Source: Pseudomonadota bacterium
GTDB lineage: Bacteria; Pseudomonadota; Alphaproteobacteria; Rhizobiales; Xanthobacteraceae
DNA: 20,066 nucleotides
Reading direction: 5' to 3'
NCBI GenBank assembly: GCA_023386885.1
Contig: JAEWIX010000063.1
Location: forward strand, 1 to 20,066
Made by a program: the position numbers and the translations under genes. The notes beneath the pieces were generated by a model. That model made no database searches and was not told where the DNA came from. It saw nothing but the letters and a program-made list of their open reading frames with translations. Below are positions 1 to 5,979 of this stretch, piece by piece. Position 1 is the stretch's first letter; each line of letters opens with the position of its first letter.

Positions 1-55
1 GGACGAAGTCTGAGCCGAGGCGTGGGACGGCGCAGTCGATTTCGCCGGCGGATCG

Positions 56-574
56 TTGCTGTTTGCGCCCACTCCGGGAATGACGGTCATCGACATCGAC
101 GGCACACTACCCCCCCGCGGGCTTGCCCTTGCTGCGGTGCGGCCGCTTGCCGAAGCGATCACGCGTTTCGGCCTCGGCGGCTCTATCGGGGTGGATTTTC
201 CCACGCTCCCCGCGCGCGAGGACCGCAAGGCGGTCGATGCCGCGCTGGGCGAAGCGCTGGCCGGATGGGACCACGAGCGCACCGCGATGAACGGCTTCGG
301 CTTCGTCCAGCTGGTGGCGCGCCAGAGCGGCCCTTCGCTGCTCCACCGCCTTGCCTTCCAGCGGCCAGCCGCCGCCGCGCGGATGCTGCTGCGAAAGGCC
401 GAATCGCTCGAAGGCGCCGGCGCGATCCTGCTTTCGGCACACCCGTCGATAATCGCGGCGATCGAACCCCGGTGGCTCGCCGAACTCGAGCGGCGCACCG
501 GAAAGGCCGTGCGCACGGCCGGCGACACCTCGCTTGCGATCGGGCCGGGTCATGCCCAGATCGTGCCGCGATGA
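56..574 (+). CDS. RNase E/G-like protein, C-terminal part (5' end truncated or disrupted)
   Basis: The reading frame resembles the C-terminal half of the short RNase E/G-type ribonucleases encoded just before yacG in sphingomonads. Visible landmarks are LLFAPTPGMTVIDIDG near the start, GSIGVDFPTLP, HERTAMNGFGFVQLVARQ and a final segment ending AQIVPR. Related enzymes cleave RNA endonucleolytically using Asp residues in a DNase I-like domain; the two Asp in VIDIDG and the D of IGVDFPTL fit that part. The frame is open back to an in-frame TGA at 11-13, and the residues between that stop and the first possible start (TTG at 56, or ATG at 79) still read like family sequence. The true gene therefore probably begins left of the window and is either broken by that stop or has a sequence error. 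The stop codon overlaps the yacG start (ATGA), implying co-translation. Family assignment is moderately sure; the start is not. Confidence 0.6.
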   Translation: MLFAPTPGMTVIDIDGTLPPRGLALAAVRPLAEAITRFGLGGSIGVDFPTLPAREDRKAVDAALGEALAGWDHERTAMNGFGFVQLVARQSGPSLLHRLAFQRPAAAARMLLRKAESLEGAGAILLSAHPSIIAAIEPRWLAELERRTGKAVRTAGDTSLAIGPGHAQIVPR

Positions 575-738
575 CCGCCCGTCCCTGTCCCATCTGCAAG
601 AAGCCGCGCAGCGAAGCGCATGCGCCGTTCTGTTCGACCCGCTGCAAGGACCGCGACCTCGTGCGCTGGTTTTCCGACAGCTACTCGGTGCCCGGACCGC
701 CGGCCGATCCGGAAGAGATCGACCGCTCGCTCGACTAG
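571..738 (+). CDS. yacG: DNA gyrase inhibitor YacG (zinc-binding)
   Basis: A 55-residue protein with the YacG zinc-ribbon pattern: C6-x2-C9-x11-C21-x3-C25, followed by DLVRWFSDSYSVPGPPAD, which matches the family signature (D-L-x-x-W-x-x-x-x-Y-x-x-P). YacG binds the GyrB subunit and inhibits DNA gyrase; it is cytoplasmic. Length is normal for the family. The ATG at 571 overlaps the stop of the RNase-like gene by four bases, so the two are probably translationally coupled, and the order rng-like, yacG, tRNA-Phe is a common alphaproteobacterial arrangement. The residues after the zinc ribbon look more like sphingomonad YacG than the Bradyrhizobium form, based on memory of the families, not a search. 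The identity as YacG is strongly supported. Confidence 0.9.
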   Translation: MTARPCPICKKPRSEAHAPFCSTRCKDRDLVRWFSDSYSVPGPPADPEEIDRSLD

Positions 739-790
739 CCCTCTTGCCAACCGCCGCGCCCTTGGCCATAGCGCCGCCTCGCCAACCGCC

Positions 791-807
791 CGGTCCATGC
801 TGGACCG
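791..807. other. Small perfect hairpin between yacG and tRNA-Phe
   Basis: CGGTCC and GGACCG form a 6-bp stem around a 5-base loop, 14 bases before the tRNA. There is no T-run after it, so it is not a convincing intrinsic terminator. It could help release the tRNA 5' end from a yacG read-through transcript. Confidence 0.4.
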
Positions 808-820
808 GCGTGCAGTGCCT

Positions 821-896
821 GCCTCGGTAGCTCAGTTGGTAGAGCATGCGACTGAAAATCGCAGTGTCGGTGGTTCGATCCCGCCCCTGGGCACCA
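821..896 (+). tRNA. tRNA-Phe (GAA), acceptor stem imperfect
   Basis: A 76-base cloverleaf with D-arm AGCTCAGTTGGTAGAGC, anticodon arm GCGAC-TGAAAAT-CGC carrying GAA, T-loop GGTTCGATCCC and an encoded 3' CCA. The 5' acceptor strand GCCTCGG pairs with the 3' strand CCTGGGC at positions 1-3, 6 and 7, but gives U4-G69 and a C5 x U68 mismatch. A strand reading GCCCAGG would pair perfectly with this 3' strand. The body is otherwise canonical, so the isotype is secure. The defect sits exactly where two lineages' tRNAs could differ (see findings). Confidence 0.95.
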
Positions 897-1080
897 TCAG
901 TTTCCTGAAATCATTTTCCGTCATCGCCGCAAACGGCGATCGACCCGACCCAGCGGCAATGCTGTCGGCTTGCGCAGCGTTTTCAACCTAAAGATTTATT
1001 GTTAATATATGTTATGCGCCGTAGGGTCGTGACGGGACCTCGCTCGATTGAAGCGGGCAATATGACAAGGACACGATTAA

Positions 1081-1683
1081 ATGGCGGACATACTGGGCCC
1101 CCAGAAGCTGGGGCCGCTGACGGCATTGGTTGGCGAGTGGGAAGGCAACGTCGGCGTCGATCTTTCCTATCGCAACAAGGACGACGAGACGATCCAGACC
1201 AGCTATTTCGAGAAGGCGTGGTTTCGGCCGATCCCGATCGTCGAGAACGGCCACCAGACCATGGAAGGCCTGAACTACAGCATGACGGCGTGGCGCCACG
1301 GTGAGGAAGCCATGGACCCGTTCCACGACGAGGTCGGCTATCTGTTGTGGGACAAGGCGCACGGACAGGTGATCCGCTGCTTCGCGGTGCCGCGCGGCAT
1401 CGCGATTCTGGCCGGCGGCCCTGCCAAGCCGCGCGACACGTCGTTCGCGCTCAAGGCGGAGCCCGGCGCCAAGGGCTACGGTCTGGCGCAGAACCAGTAT
1501 CTGCTCGAGCGGGCGGAGGCGACCGCGTTCGAATGCGCATTCACCTTCAACGACGACGGCACCTTCAGCTACACGTCGGACCTCGTGCTGAAACTGGCGG
1601 CCACCGGCACAACGATGCACCACACCGATCGCAACACGCTGCATCGGACCAGGCGCATCCACCCGGGCGCCGAATACAACTGA
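1081..1683 (+). CDS. FABP-family / nitrobindin-like heme-binding beta-barrel protein
   Basis: A 200-residue cytoplasmic protein of the FABP-like (DUF1794, THAP4/nitrobindin-related) family common in Bradyrhizobium. It opens with LGPLTALVGEWEGNVGVDLS, the position of the family's G-x-W-x-G motif, and has a C-terminal HHTDRNTLHR segment corresponding to the strand that carries the heme-ligating His in nitrobindins. Family members form a ten-stranded barrel; some bind ferric heme and react with NO or peroxynitrite. Whether this one binds heme is not shown by sequence alone. AAGGA at 1067-1071 lies nine bases before the ATG. The gene stands alone between tRNA-Phe and a convergent SRPBCC gene. The 180 bases upstream hold no ORF but contain an AT-rich stretch (about 990-1015) that could hold its promoter. 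Confidence 0.75.
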   Translation: MADILGPQKLGPLTALVGEWEGNVGVDLSYRNKDDETIQTSYFEKAWFRPIPIVENGHQTMEGLNYSMTAWRHGEEAMDPFHDEVGYLLWDKAHGQVIRCFAVPRGIAILAGGPAKPRDTSFALKAEPGAKGYGLAQNQYLLERAEATAFECAFTFNDDGTFSYTSDLVLKLAATGTTMHHTDRNTLHRTRRIHPGAEYN

Positions 1684-1702
1684 CGTAATCCGGGTCGCTT
1701 AG

Positions 1703-1730
1703 TCCCGGCCGTCACGAACTGCGGCCGGGA
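1703..1730. terminator. Terminator-like stem-loop between convergent genes
   Basis: TCCCGGCCG (1703-1711) and CGGCCGGGA (1722-1730) form a perfect 9-bp GC-rich stem with a 10-base loop. It lies between the ends of two convergent genes; the loop contains the stop codon of the minus-strand SRPBCC gene. It lacks a clean T-run on either side, so efficiency is uncertain. Confidence 0.5.
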
Positions 1731-2113
1731 AACGCGCGTTGCATCGCCTTGGTCGCCTCGTCCATCGGCGCGGCCATGTAGCCAGCGATGGCGTGCGGCA
1801 GCACATCGACGATCCAGACCAGCCGGCAACGCCCTTCGCCGTCGGGGATCACCTGCACCGAGGCGCTGTGCTGCGCCACGCGCTCGCTTTTCACCGCATA
1901 GACCAGACGCTGCCGCGCGTCGTCGCAATCGACCAGTACTTCGCGCGCAACCGTGCCGTTGGCGAAGGTGACGATCCGCGCATCACCGTCCAGCTTGGTA
2001 TCCAGCACGAAGCCCGGCACCAGCCGCGTGTGCAGCGCGCCGAAATCGCGCACGGCTGACCACACGTCGGCGGCGGGTGCGTCGAGCGCGACGTCTTTAT
2101 GGATGGAGGCCAT
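1712..2113 (-). CDS. SRPBCC (START-like) family protein
   Basis: A 133-residue protein of the polyketide cyclase / START-like fold. The opening MASIHKDVALDAPAADVWSA is the typical first strand and helix (D-V-W-x-x-V-R-D-F), followed by alternating strands such as RIVTFANGTVAREVLVD and a long C-terminal amphipathic helix (DEATKAMQRAF). Members bind small hydrophobic ligands; no substrate can be named here. The start is chosen at 2113 because AAGGAG lies seven bases upstream; an upstream in-frame start at 2245 would add 44 residues read from repeat DNA. It is the last of three minus-strand genes after an AraC-type regulator and a VOC protein, 122 bases from the VOC gene, so co-expression is possible but a separate promoter cannot be excluded. 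Confidence 0.75.
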   Translation of the reverse strand: MASIHKDVALDAPAADVWSAVRDFGALHTRLVPGFVLDTKLDGDARIVTFANGTVAREVLVDCDDARQRLVYAVKSERVAQHSASVQVIPDGEGRCRLVWIVDVLPHAIAGYMAAPMDEATKAMQRAFPGRSS

Positions 2114-2157
2114 GAGGTGCTCCTTCTCTGCTCGTAACGCGATCAATCCAATGCTGT

Positions 2158-2206
2158 CGTCATCCTGAGGTGCGAGCGGCCACGCCGCGAACCTCGAAGG
2201 GTGACG
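2158..2206. repeat. REP-like palindromic intergenic repeat
   Basis: The segment runs from CGTCATCCTGAGGT to ACCTCGAAGGGTGACG, arms that are near reverse complements, around a perfect GCGGC-CAC-GCCGC hairpin (2176-2188). I recognise this type as a common dispersed intergenic repeat in Bradyrhizobium-group genomes. It sits between the VOC and SRPBCC genes. Confidence 0.6.
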
Positions 2207-2235
2207 GCGCGCGATCGACCTCGAACGATCATCGC

Positions 2236-2595
2236 CTACGTGCATACCGCCTCGACATTGTTGCCGTCAGGATCGAACAGGAACGCGGCGTGGTAGGTCG
2301 GGCCGTAATCGGCACGCGGTCCGGCGCCGCCGTTGTCGCGGCCGCCAGCTTTCAGCCCTTCGCGATGAAACGCGGCAATCGCGGCGTGATCCTTGGCGCG
2401 GAACGCGACATGCGCGCCCTTCCCCGTGGCCTTCTTGTCGAGGTGCAGCCACAACGCCGGCGCGTCTTTCGGCCCGAAACCGGCGCCGCTGTCGTCACGC
2501 GAGCACAGCACGAAGCCGAGCGGCTTCAGCGCCGCCGTATAGAAACGCACGCTGGCGTCGAGGTCTTTCACCTTCAATCCGATATGGTCGTACAT
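2236..2595 (-). CDS. VOC (glyoxalase/bleomycin resistance/dioxygenase fold) family protein
   Basis: A 119-residue single-chain VOC protein with two beta-alpha-beta-beta-beta modules. The first starts MYDHIGLKVKDLDASVRFY, and the second contains AHVAFRAKDHAAIAAFH and ends FLFDPDGNNVEAVC. The metal-ligand positions usual for the fold appear as H4 in YDHIGL, an H in GAHVAF and the E of NNVEAV. Members catalyse metal-dependent isomerisation, epoxide opening or ring cleavage, or act as binding proteins; the substrate cannot be deduced. I chose the ATG at 2595 because GGAG lies nine bases upstream, whereas an ATG five codons earlier has no ribosome site. The gene follows an AraC-type regulator by 49 bases on the same strand and is probably expressed with it. 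Confidence 0.85.
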   Translation of the reverse strand: MYDHIGLKVKDLDASVRFYTAALKPLGFVLCSRDDSGAGFGPKDAPALWLHLDKKATGKGAHVAFRAKDHAAIAAFHREGLKAGGRDNGGAGPRADYGPTYHAAFLFDPDGNNVEAVCT

Positions 2596-2644
2596 GGTCG
2601 AATGCTCCATCGGCGCGCCATCCGCGCCGTTGAAGCGACCCTAC

Positions 2645-3487
2645 TCAGCCCCGCGCCAGCCGTTCTTGGAGAATCTTGCGGTCGCCTTTCGAGGCCTTGC
2701 GGAAGCCACGCGGCGAGACACCGGCGGCGCGATGAAAGGTCCGCACGAAATTCGACAGATCGCCGAAGCCGACATCATAGGCAATGTCGGTGATGGCCCG
2801 CTCCTCGTCGGCCAGAAGCCGCGCCGCGTGGCGCAGCCGCGAGCGCACCAGATATTGATGCGGCGTCACGCCGAGCGCATCGGAGAACGTGCGCAGGAAA
2901 TGAAACGGACTGAGCCCCGCTTCATCCGCCGCCTCCGCCAGATCGATCGGCCGATGCGACTGCGCGTCGATCCACATCGCGGTGTCCACCGCGCGCTTGC
3001 GATCGCGCGCGTGGCCCGCGGGCGGCTTGCGCGCGCCGCCGGACAATGTTTCGCCCAGACGGTTCGCCAACACATAGCCGGCCTCGTCGAGGCCGATATC
3101 GCTGCGACCACCGGCGATCGACTGCGCCAGTTCGCCGATCACCATCAGTTGCGGCAACGGCGGCAGCGCGCCCTGCCGCCATGCATCGCCGTTGCCATCG
3201 AGGCCGTCGACCAGTTCCGGCGCCAGCGCGAAGGCGAGGCATTCGTCGCCGCAATCGTGATGGTCATGGGTGCAGGTGTATTCGTCGCCGGGATGTCCGA
3301 TCAAAAACGAACCCGCCACCAGTTCGTGATGCCGGCCGTGCGTGACGCAGCCGAAGCTGCCCTTGCGGACATAGGCGATGGAATGCTGGCGATGTTCTTC
3401 CGCGAACGGCCGGTCGCCCCGCGTCGCCTCGCAGCGATAGTCGGTTACCGTCAGCGTCGCATTCTGGAACAGCGTGGTCGCGGCCAT
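2645..3487 (-). CDS. AraC-family transcriptional regulator
   Basis: A 280-residue regulator. Residues about 20-90 form a cupin-like sensing domain, including an unusual H74-D-H76-H77-D-C79-G-D-E-C83 cluster that could bind metal. Residues about 170-265 are an AraC/XylS DNA-binding domain with two helix-turn-helix units: PIDLAEAADEAGLSPFHFLR (180-199) and AITDIAYDVGFGDLSNFVRT (231-250), then FHRAAGVSPRGFR. It would bind DNA in the cytoplasm, with the ligand unknown. Its likely targets are the adjacent VOC gene 49 bases downstream and perhaps the divergent nitronate monooxygenase gene; that is inference from position. The ATG at 3487 has no strong ribosome site. The upstream region carries a dispersed repeat starting 15 bases before the ATG, so the promoter either lies within or beyond the repeat. 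Confidence 0.92.
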   Translation of the reverse strand: MAATTLFQNATLTVTDYRCEATRGDRPFAEEHRQHSIAYVRKGSFGCVTHGRHHELVAGSFLIGHPGDEYTCTHDHHDCGDECLAFALAPELVDGLDGNGDAWRQGALPPLPQLMVIGELAQSIAGGRSDIGLDEAGYVLANRLGETLSGGARKPPAGHARDRKRAVDTAMWIDAQSHRPIDLAEAADEAGLSPFHFLRTFSDALGVTPHQYLVRSRLRHAARLLADEERAITDIAYDVGFGDLSNFVRTFHRAAGVSPRGFRKASKGDRKILQERLARG

Positions 3488-3501
3488 GAGGAAATTCTAT
3501 C

Positions 3502-3555
3502 GCGTTTTCAAGCGAAGTGGATACCGGTTCGCGTGAAGAAAACACGTCAAAACAA
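3502..3555 (+). repeat. Dispersed 54-bp intergenic repeat, copy A
   Basis: This segment matches the reverse complement of 18651-18704 at 49 of 54 positions by eye, including the invariant core GGATACCGGTTCGCGT. It fills part of the divergent gap between the AraC-type regulator and the flavoprotein gene. I recognise it as a repeat found many times in Bradyrhizobium/Rhodopseudomonas intergenic DNA. Confidence 0.85.
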
Positions 3556-3698
3556 AATTTCCGGAACAGGGCCGCGCAACGCGCCTTCCGCAGCGCAACC
3601 GAAAGGTTGTTTCCGCCCGTTCCCGTGTGCCACACTTCGGGCAGTCCCGTTCCCGTCGATAGCGGCGAAGCCCGCCGCTCGATATCCTGGAGGTCAGC

Positions 3699-4703
3699 GT
3701 GAAGACAGCGATCACTGAACTGTTCGGCATTCAGCATCCCATCATTCAGGGCGGGATGCATTTCGTCGGCTTCGCCGAACTGGCCTCGGCGGTGTCCAAT
3801 GCCGGCGGCCTCGGCATCATCACCGGCCTGACCCAGAAGACGCCGGAACTGCTGGCAAAGGAAATCGCCCGCTGCCGTGACATGACCGACAAGCCGTTCG
3901 GGGTGAACCTCACCTTCCTGCCGACCTTCGCCAAGCCGCCCTACCCGGAATACATCGCCGCCATCAAGGAAGGCGGCGTCAAGGCGGTGGAAACCGCCGG
4001 CCGCAGCCCGGAGGAGCATATGCCGGCGCTGAAGGCGGCCGGCATCAAGGTGATCCACAAGTGCACCTCGGTGCGGCATTCGCTGAAAGCCGAGAAGATC
4101 GGCTGCGACGCGGTCAGCGTCGATGGCTTCGAGTGCGGCGGCCACCCCGGCGAGGACGACGTGCCGAACATGATCCTGCTGCCGCGCGCGGCGGACGAAC
4201 TGAAGATTCCGTTCGTCGCCTCCGGCGGCATGGCGGATGCGCGCAGCCTCGTCGCCGCGCTGGCGATGGGCGCCTCGGGCATGAACATGGGCACCCGCTT
4301 CATGGCCACCAAGGAGGCGCCGATCCACGACAATGTGAAGCAGGCGCTGGTGAAGGCGACCGAACTCGACACCCGTCTCATCATGCGCGCGCTGCGCAAC
4401 ACCGAGCGCGTGCTGCGCAACGACGCGGTGGATCGCCTGATCGAGATCGAGCGCGCCAAGGGCAAGGACCTCAAGATCGAGGACATCCACGATCAGGTCG
4501 CGGGCGTCTATCCACGCATCATGCTGGAAGGCGATATGGATGCCGGCGCCTGGAGCTGCGGCATGATGGTCGGCCTCATCAACGACGTTCCCACCGTGAA
4601 GGAATTGATCGACCGCATCATGCGCGATGCCGAGCGCATCATCCGCGGCCGCCTCACCGGCTTCCTCGACGGCAACATCGCGGTCGACGCGCGGGTGGCG
4701 TAA
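3699..4703 (+). CDS. Nitronate monooxygenase-type FMN flavoprotein
   Basis: A 334-residue TIM-barrel flavoenzyme of the nitronate monooxygenase / 2-nitropropane dioxygenase family. Visible motifs are PIIQGGM (14-20) near the N-terminus, the DGFECGGHPG segment with H149 at the expected catalytic His position, VASGGMADAR (173-182) and MGTRFMATKEAP (197-208) of the FMN phosphate-binding region. Such enzymes oxidise alkyl nitronates (toxic nitro compounds) with O2; some relatives are enoyl reductases, so the substrate is not certain. Length is normal. The start is the GTG at 3699, with TGGAGG five bases upstream. It is a single plus-strand gene diverging from the AraC-type regulator, and a palindromic element begins 10 bases after its stop. 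Confidence 0.88.
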   Translation: MKTAITELFGIQHPIIQGGMHFVGFAELASAVSNAGGLGIITGLTQKTPELLAKEIARCRDMTDKPFGVNLTFLPTFAKPPYPEYIAAIKEGGVKAVETAGRSPEEHMPALKAAGIKVIHKCTSVRHSLKAEKIGCDAVSVDGFECGGHPGEDDVPNMILLPRAADELKIPFVASGGMADARSLVAALAMGASGMNMGTRFMATKEAPIHDNVKQALVKATELDTRLIMRALRNTERVLRNDAVDRLIEIERAKGKDLKIEDIHDQVAGVYPRIMLEGDMDAGAWSCGMMVGLINDVPTVKELIDRIMRDAERIIRGRLTGFLDGNIAVDARVA

Positions 4704-4713
4704 GGAGCGAATC

Positions 4714-4839
4714 GTCATGGCCGGATTTATTCCGGCCATCTACGTCTTTCCCAAATCTCGGGCGAGAAGAACGTAGATGGCCGGGACATAGGCGAGCAAA
4801 GCGACGCCGTTCTTCGAACGGCTATGCCCGGCCATGACC
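4714..4839. repeat. Palindromic intergenic element with terminal and nested inverted repeats
   Basis: The 126-bp unit is bounded by perfect 11-bp inverted ends, GTCATGGCCGG (4714-4724) and CCGGCCATGAC (4829-4839). Inside are ATGGCCGGA-TTTAT-TCCGGCCAT (4717-4739), a 14-bp inverted pair (4732-4745 with 4771-4784) and GCCGTTC-TTC-GAACGGC (4806-4822). The right half is closely related to the tandem region at 12966-13125. It directly follows the flavoprotein gene, and its first hairpin could act as a terminator. It resembles REP/MITE-like elements; no coding capacity. Confidence 0.8.
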
Positions 4840-4845
4840 ACTTTT

Positions 4846-4926
4846 CGTCCTTGCGAGAACGAAGCGACGAAGCCATCCAGAATCACGAAAGCAGGACTGG
4901 ATTGCTTCGCCTCGCTTGCTCTGACG
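4846..4926. repeat. Second intergenic palindromic repeat
   Basis: CGAAGCCATCCAG (4868-4880) and CTGGATTGCTTCG (4897-4909) are inverted with one mismatch, flanked by GTCCTTGCGAG-type and GCTTGCTCTGACG-type ends. A related fragment with GTCATTGCGAGCGAAGCGACG lies at about 12936-12956. I recognise the family as one often seen between genes in Bradyrhizobium-group genomes. Confidence 0.65.
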
Positions 4927-4968
4927 GATTCGATTTCAGGCCAGAGCGTTGCTTCCAACGCTATCGCA

Positions 4969-5904
4969 TTACTGCCCGATCGCCGGGCGGATCGTGAAGC
5001 CGTCGCGCGGGAAATGCACATGGACGGTGCCGACCACGGCATCGTCGCGGCGCAGCGTGACGCTGTCGCGATCGATCGCCACCAACTCGCCTTCCACCGG
5101 ATCGAAGCCCCAGTCGTCCGGCATCACCGTGAGACGCATCCCGATCCGGAACGTGCCCGCCGCGTCGGACGGCGGCAACGCCGCCGGGCCGGCATTGCGC
5201 GCGGTCGCCAGCGCCGCTTCGGGCGTCATCGCCGTCATCGCGCCGTGGCCGATGGTATCGAGCCGCGCCAGCCAGGCCACGATCTGCGGGTAGGCATCCA
5301 GCCCGGCCTCGTCGCCGAGATTGCCGCGCGCGTACCACAGCGGATGATAGGCAGCGAGATCGGCCACCGACAGCGCATCGCCGGTGAGACAGGGGCGGCC
5401 GTCGCTCAGCGCCTGCTCCAGCCACGCCAGGTGAATGCCGAACTGCACCCGCAGGTCGGGCACCCGCGCCTTCATGCGCACGCTGTCCCAGCGATCGAAC
5501 TTGCCTGCGGTGAAGCGAGCGCGATCGGCGTGCAGTTCCGGCGGAAAGCGGTCGCCGTGCAGCCCGAACACCAGCCCCAGCGAATCGGCGAACAGATGAT
5601 GGTCGGCCCAAGCCGCCAACATCTCGGCGCGTCCGGCGCTGGCGGCCGGAAATATCGTCGGGCTGGGGTGGCGGCGCTCGAGTTCGCGCAGGATGCGCTT
5701 GGTATCGCAATAGATGTCGGCGCCGATCTGCATCACCGGAATACGGCGATAACCGCCGGTGAGCGCGGTCAGGCCCGGCTTCGGCGCCATTCGCGGCTGC
5801 TCCACCGCGCACCACGCGAGGCCCTTGAAGCCGAACGCGAGGCGGACCTTCTCCGCGAACGGCGAGCGCGGATAGTGATGCAGGATGATGTCCGTTTCAG
5901 ACAT
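4969..5904 (-). CDS. Glutathione S-transferase family protein with C-terminal beta-rich extension
   Basis: A 311-residue protein. Residues 1-80 form a thioredoxin-fold GST N domain (LHHYPRSPFAEKVRLAFGFK, then RRIPVMQIG with the cis-Pro at 56, and CDTKRI at the gamma-glutamyl-binding position). Residues about 95-215 are the helical GST C domain. Residues about 235-311 add a beta-rich segment (GMRLTVMPDDWGFDPVEGE, then VGTVHVHFPRDGF) not found in classical GSTs of about 210 residues. Probable cytosolic glutathione-dependent transfer or reduction; substrate unknown. The start at 5904 is supported by GGAG six bases upstream; in-frame codons further upstream look non-coding. It is downstream of the globin-coupled chemoreceptor on the same strand with a 75-base gap. 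Confidence 0.85.
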   Translation of the reverse strand: MSETDIILHHYPRSPFAEKVRLAFGFKGLAWCAVEQPRMAPKPGLTALTGGYRRIPVMQIGADIYCDTKRILRELERRHPSPTIFPAASAGRAEMLAAWADHHLFADSLGLVFGLHGDRFPPELHADRARFTAGKFDRWDSVRMKARVPDLRVQFGIHLAWLEQALSDGRPCLTGDALSVADLAAYHPLWYARGNLGDEAGLDAYPQIVAWLARLDTIGHGAMTAMTPEAALATARNAGPAALPPSDAAGTFRIGMRLTVMPDDWGFDPVEGELVAIDRDSVTLRRDDAVVGTVHVHFPRDGFTIRPAIGQ

Positions 5905-5979
5905 GCCGGGCTCCGCGATGGCTGGCATTGTGCCCACCATAGTGCGCAGCCGCACCGCGATTGCAACCACACGTCTGCG

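Noticed and set aside
107..847. 246-codon minus-strand open frame over the left end
   Set aside because: It is antisense to the RNase-like gene, yacG and part of the tRNA, and is Arg-rich without a fold.
3264..4739. 491-codon minus-strand open frame
   Set aside because: It is antisense to the nitronate monooxygenase and runs through the repeat at 3502; composition (His, Asp, Ala-rich) is that of a shadow frame.
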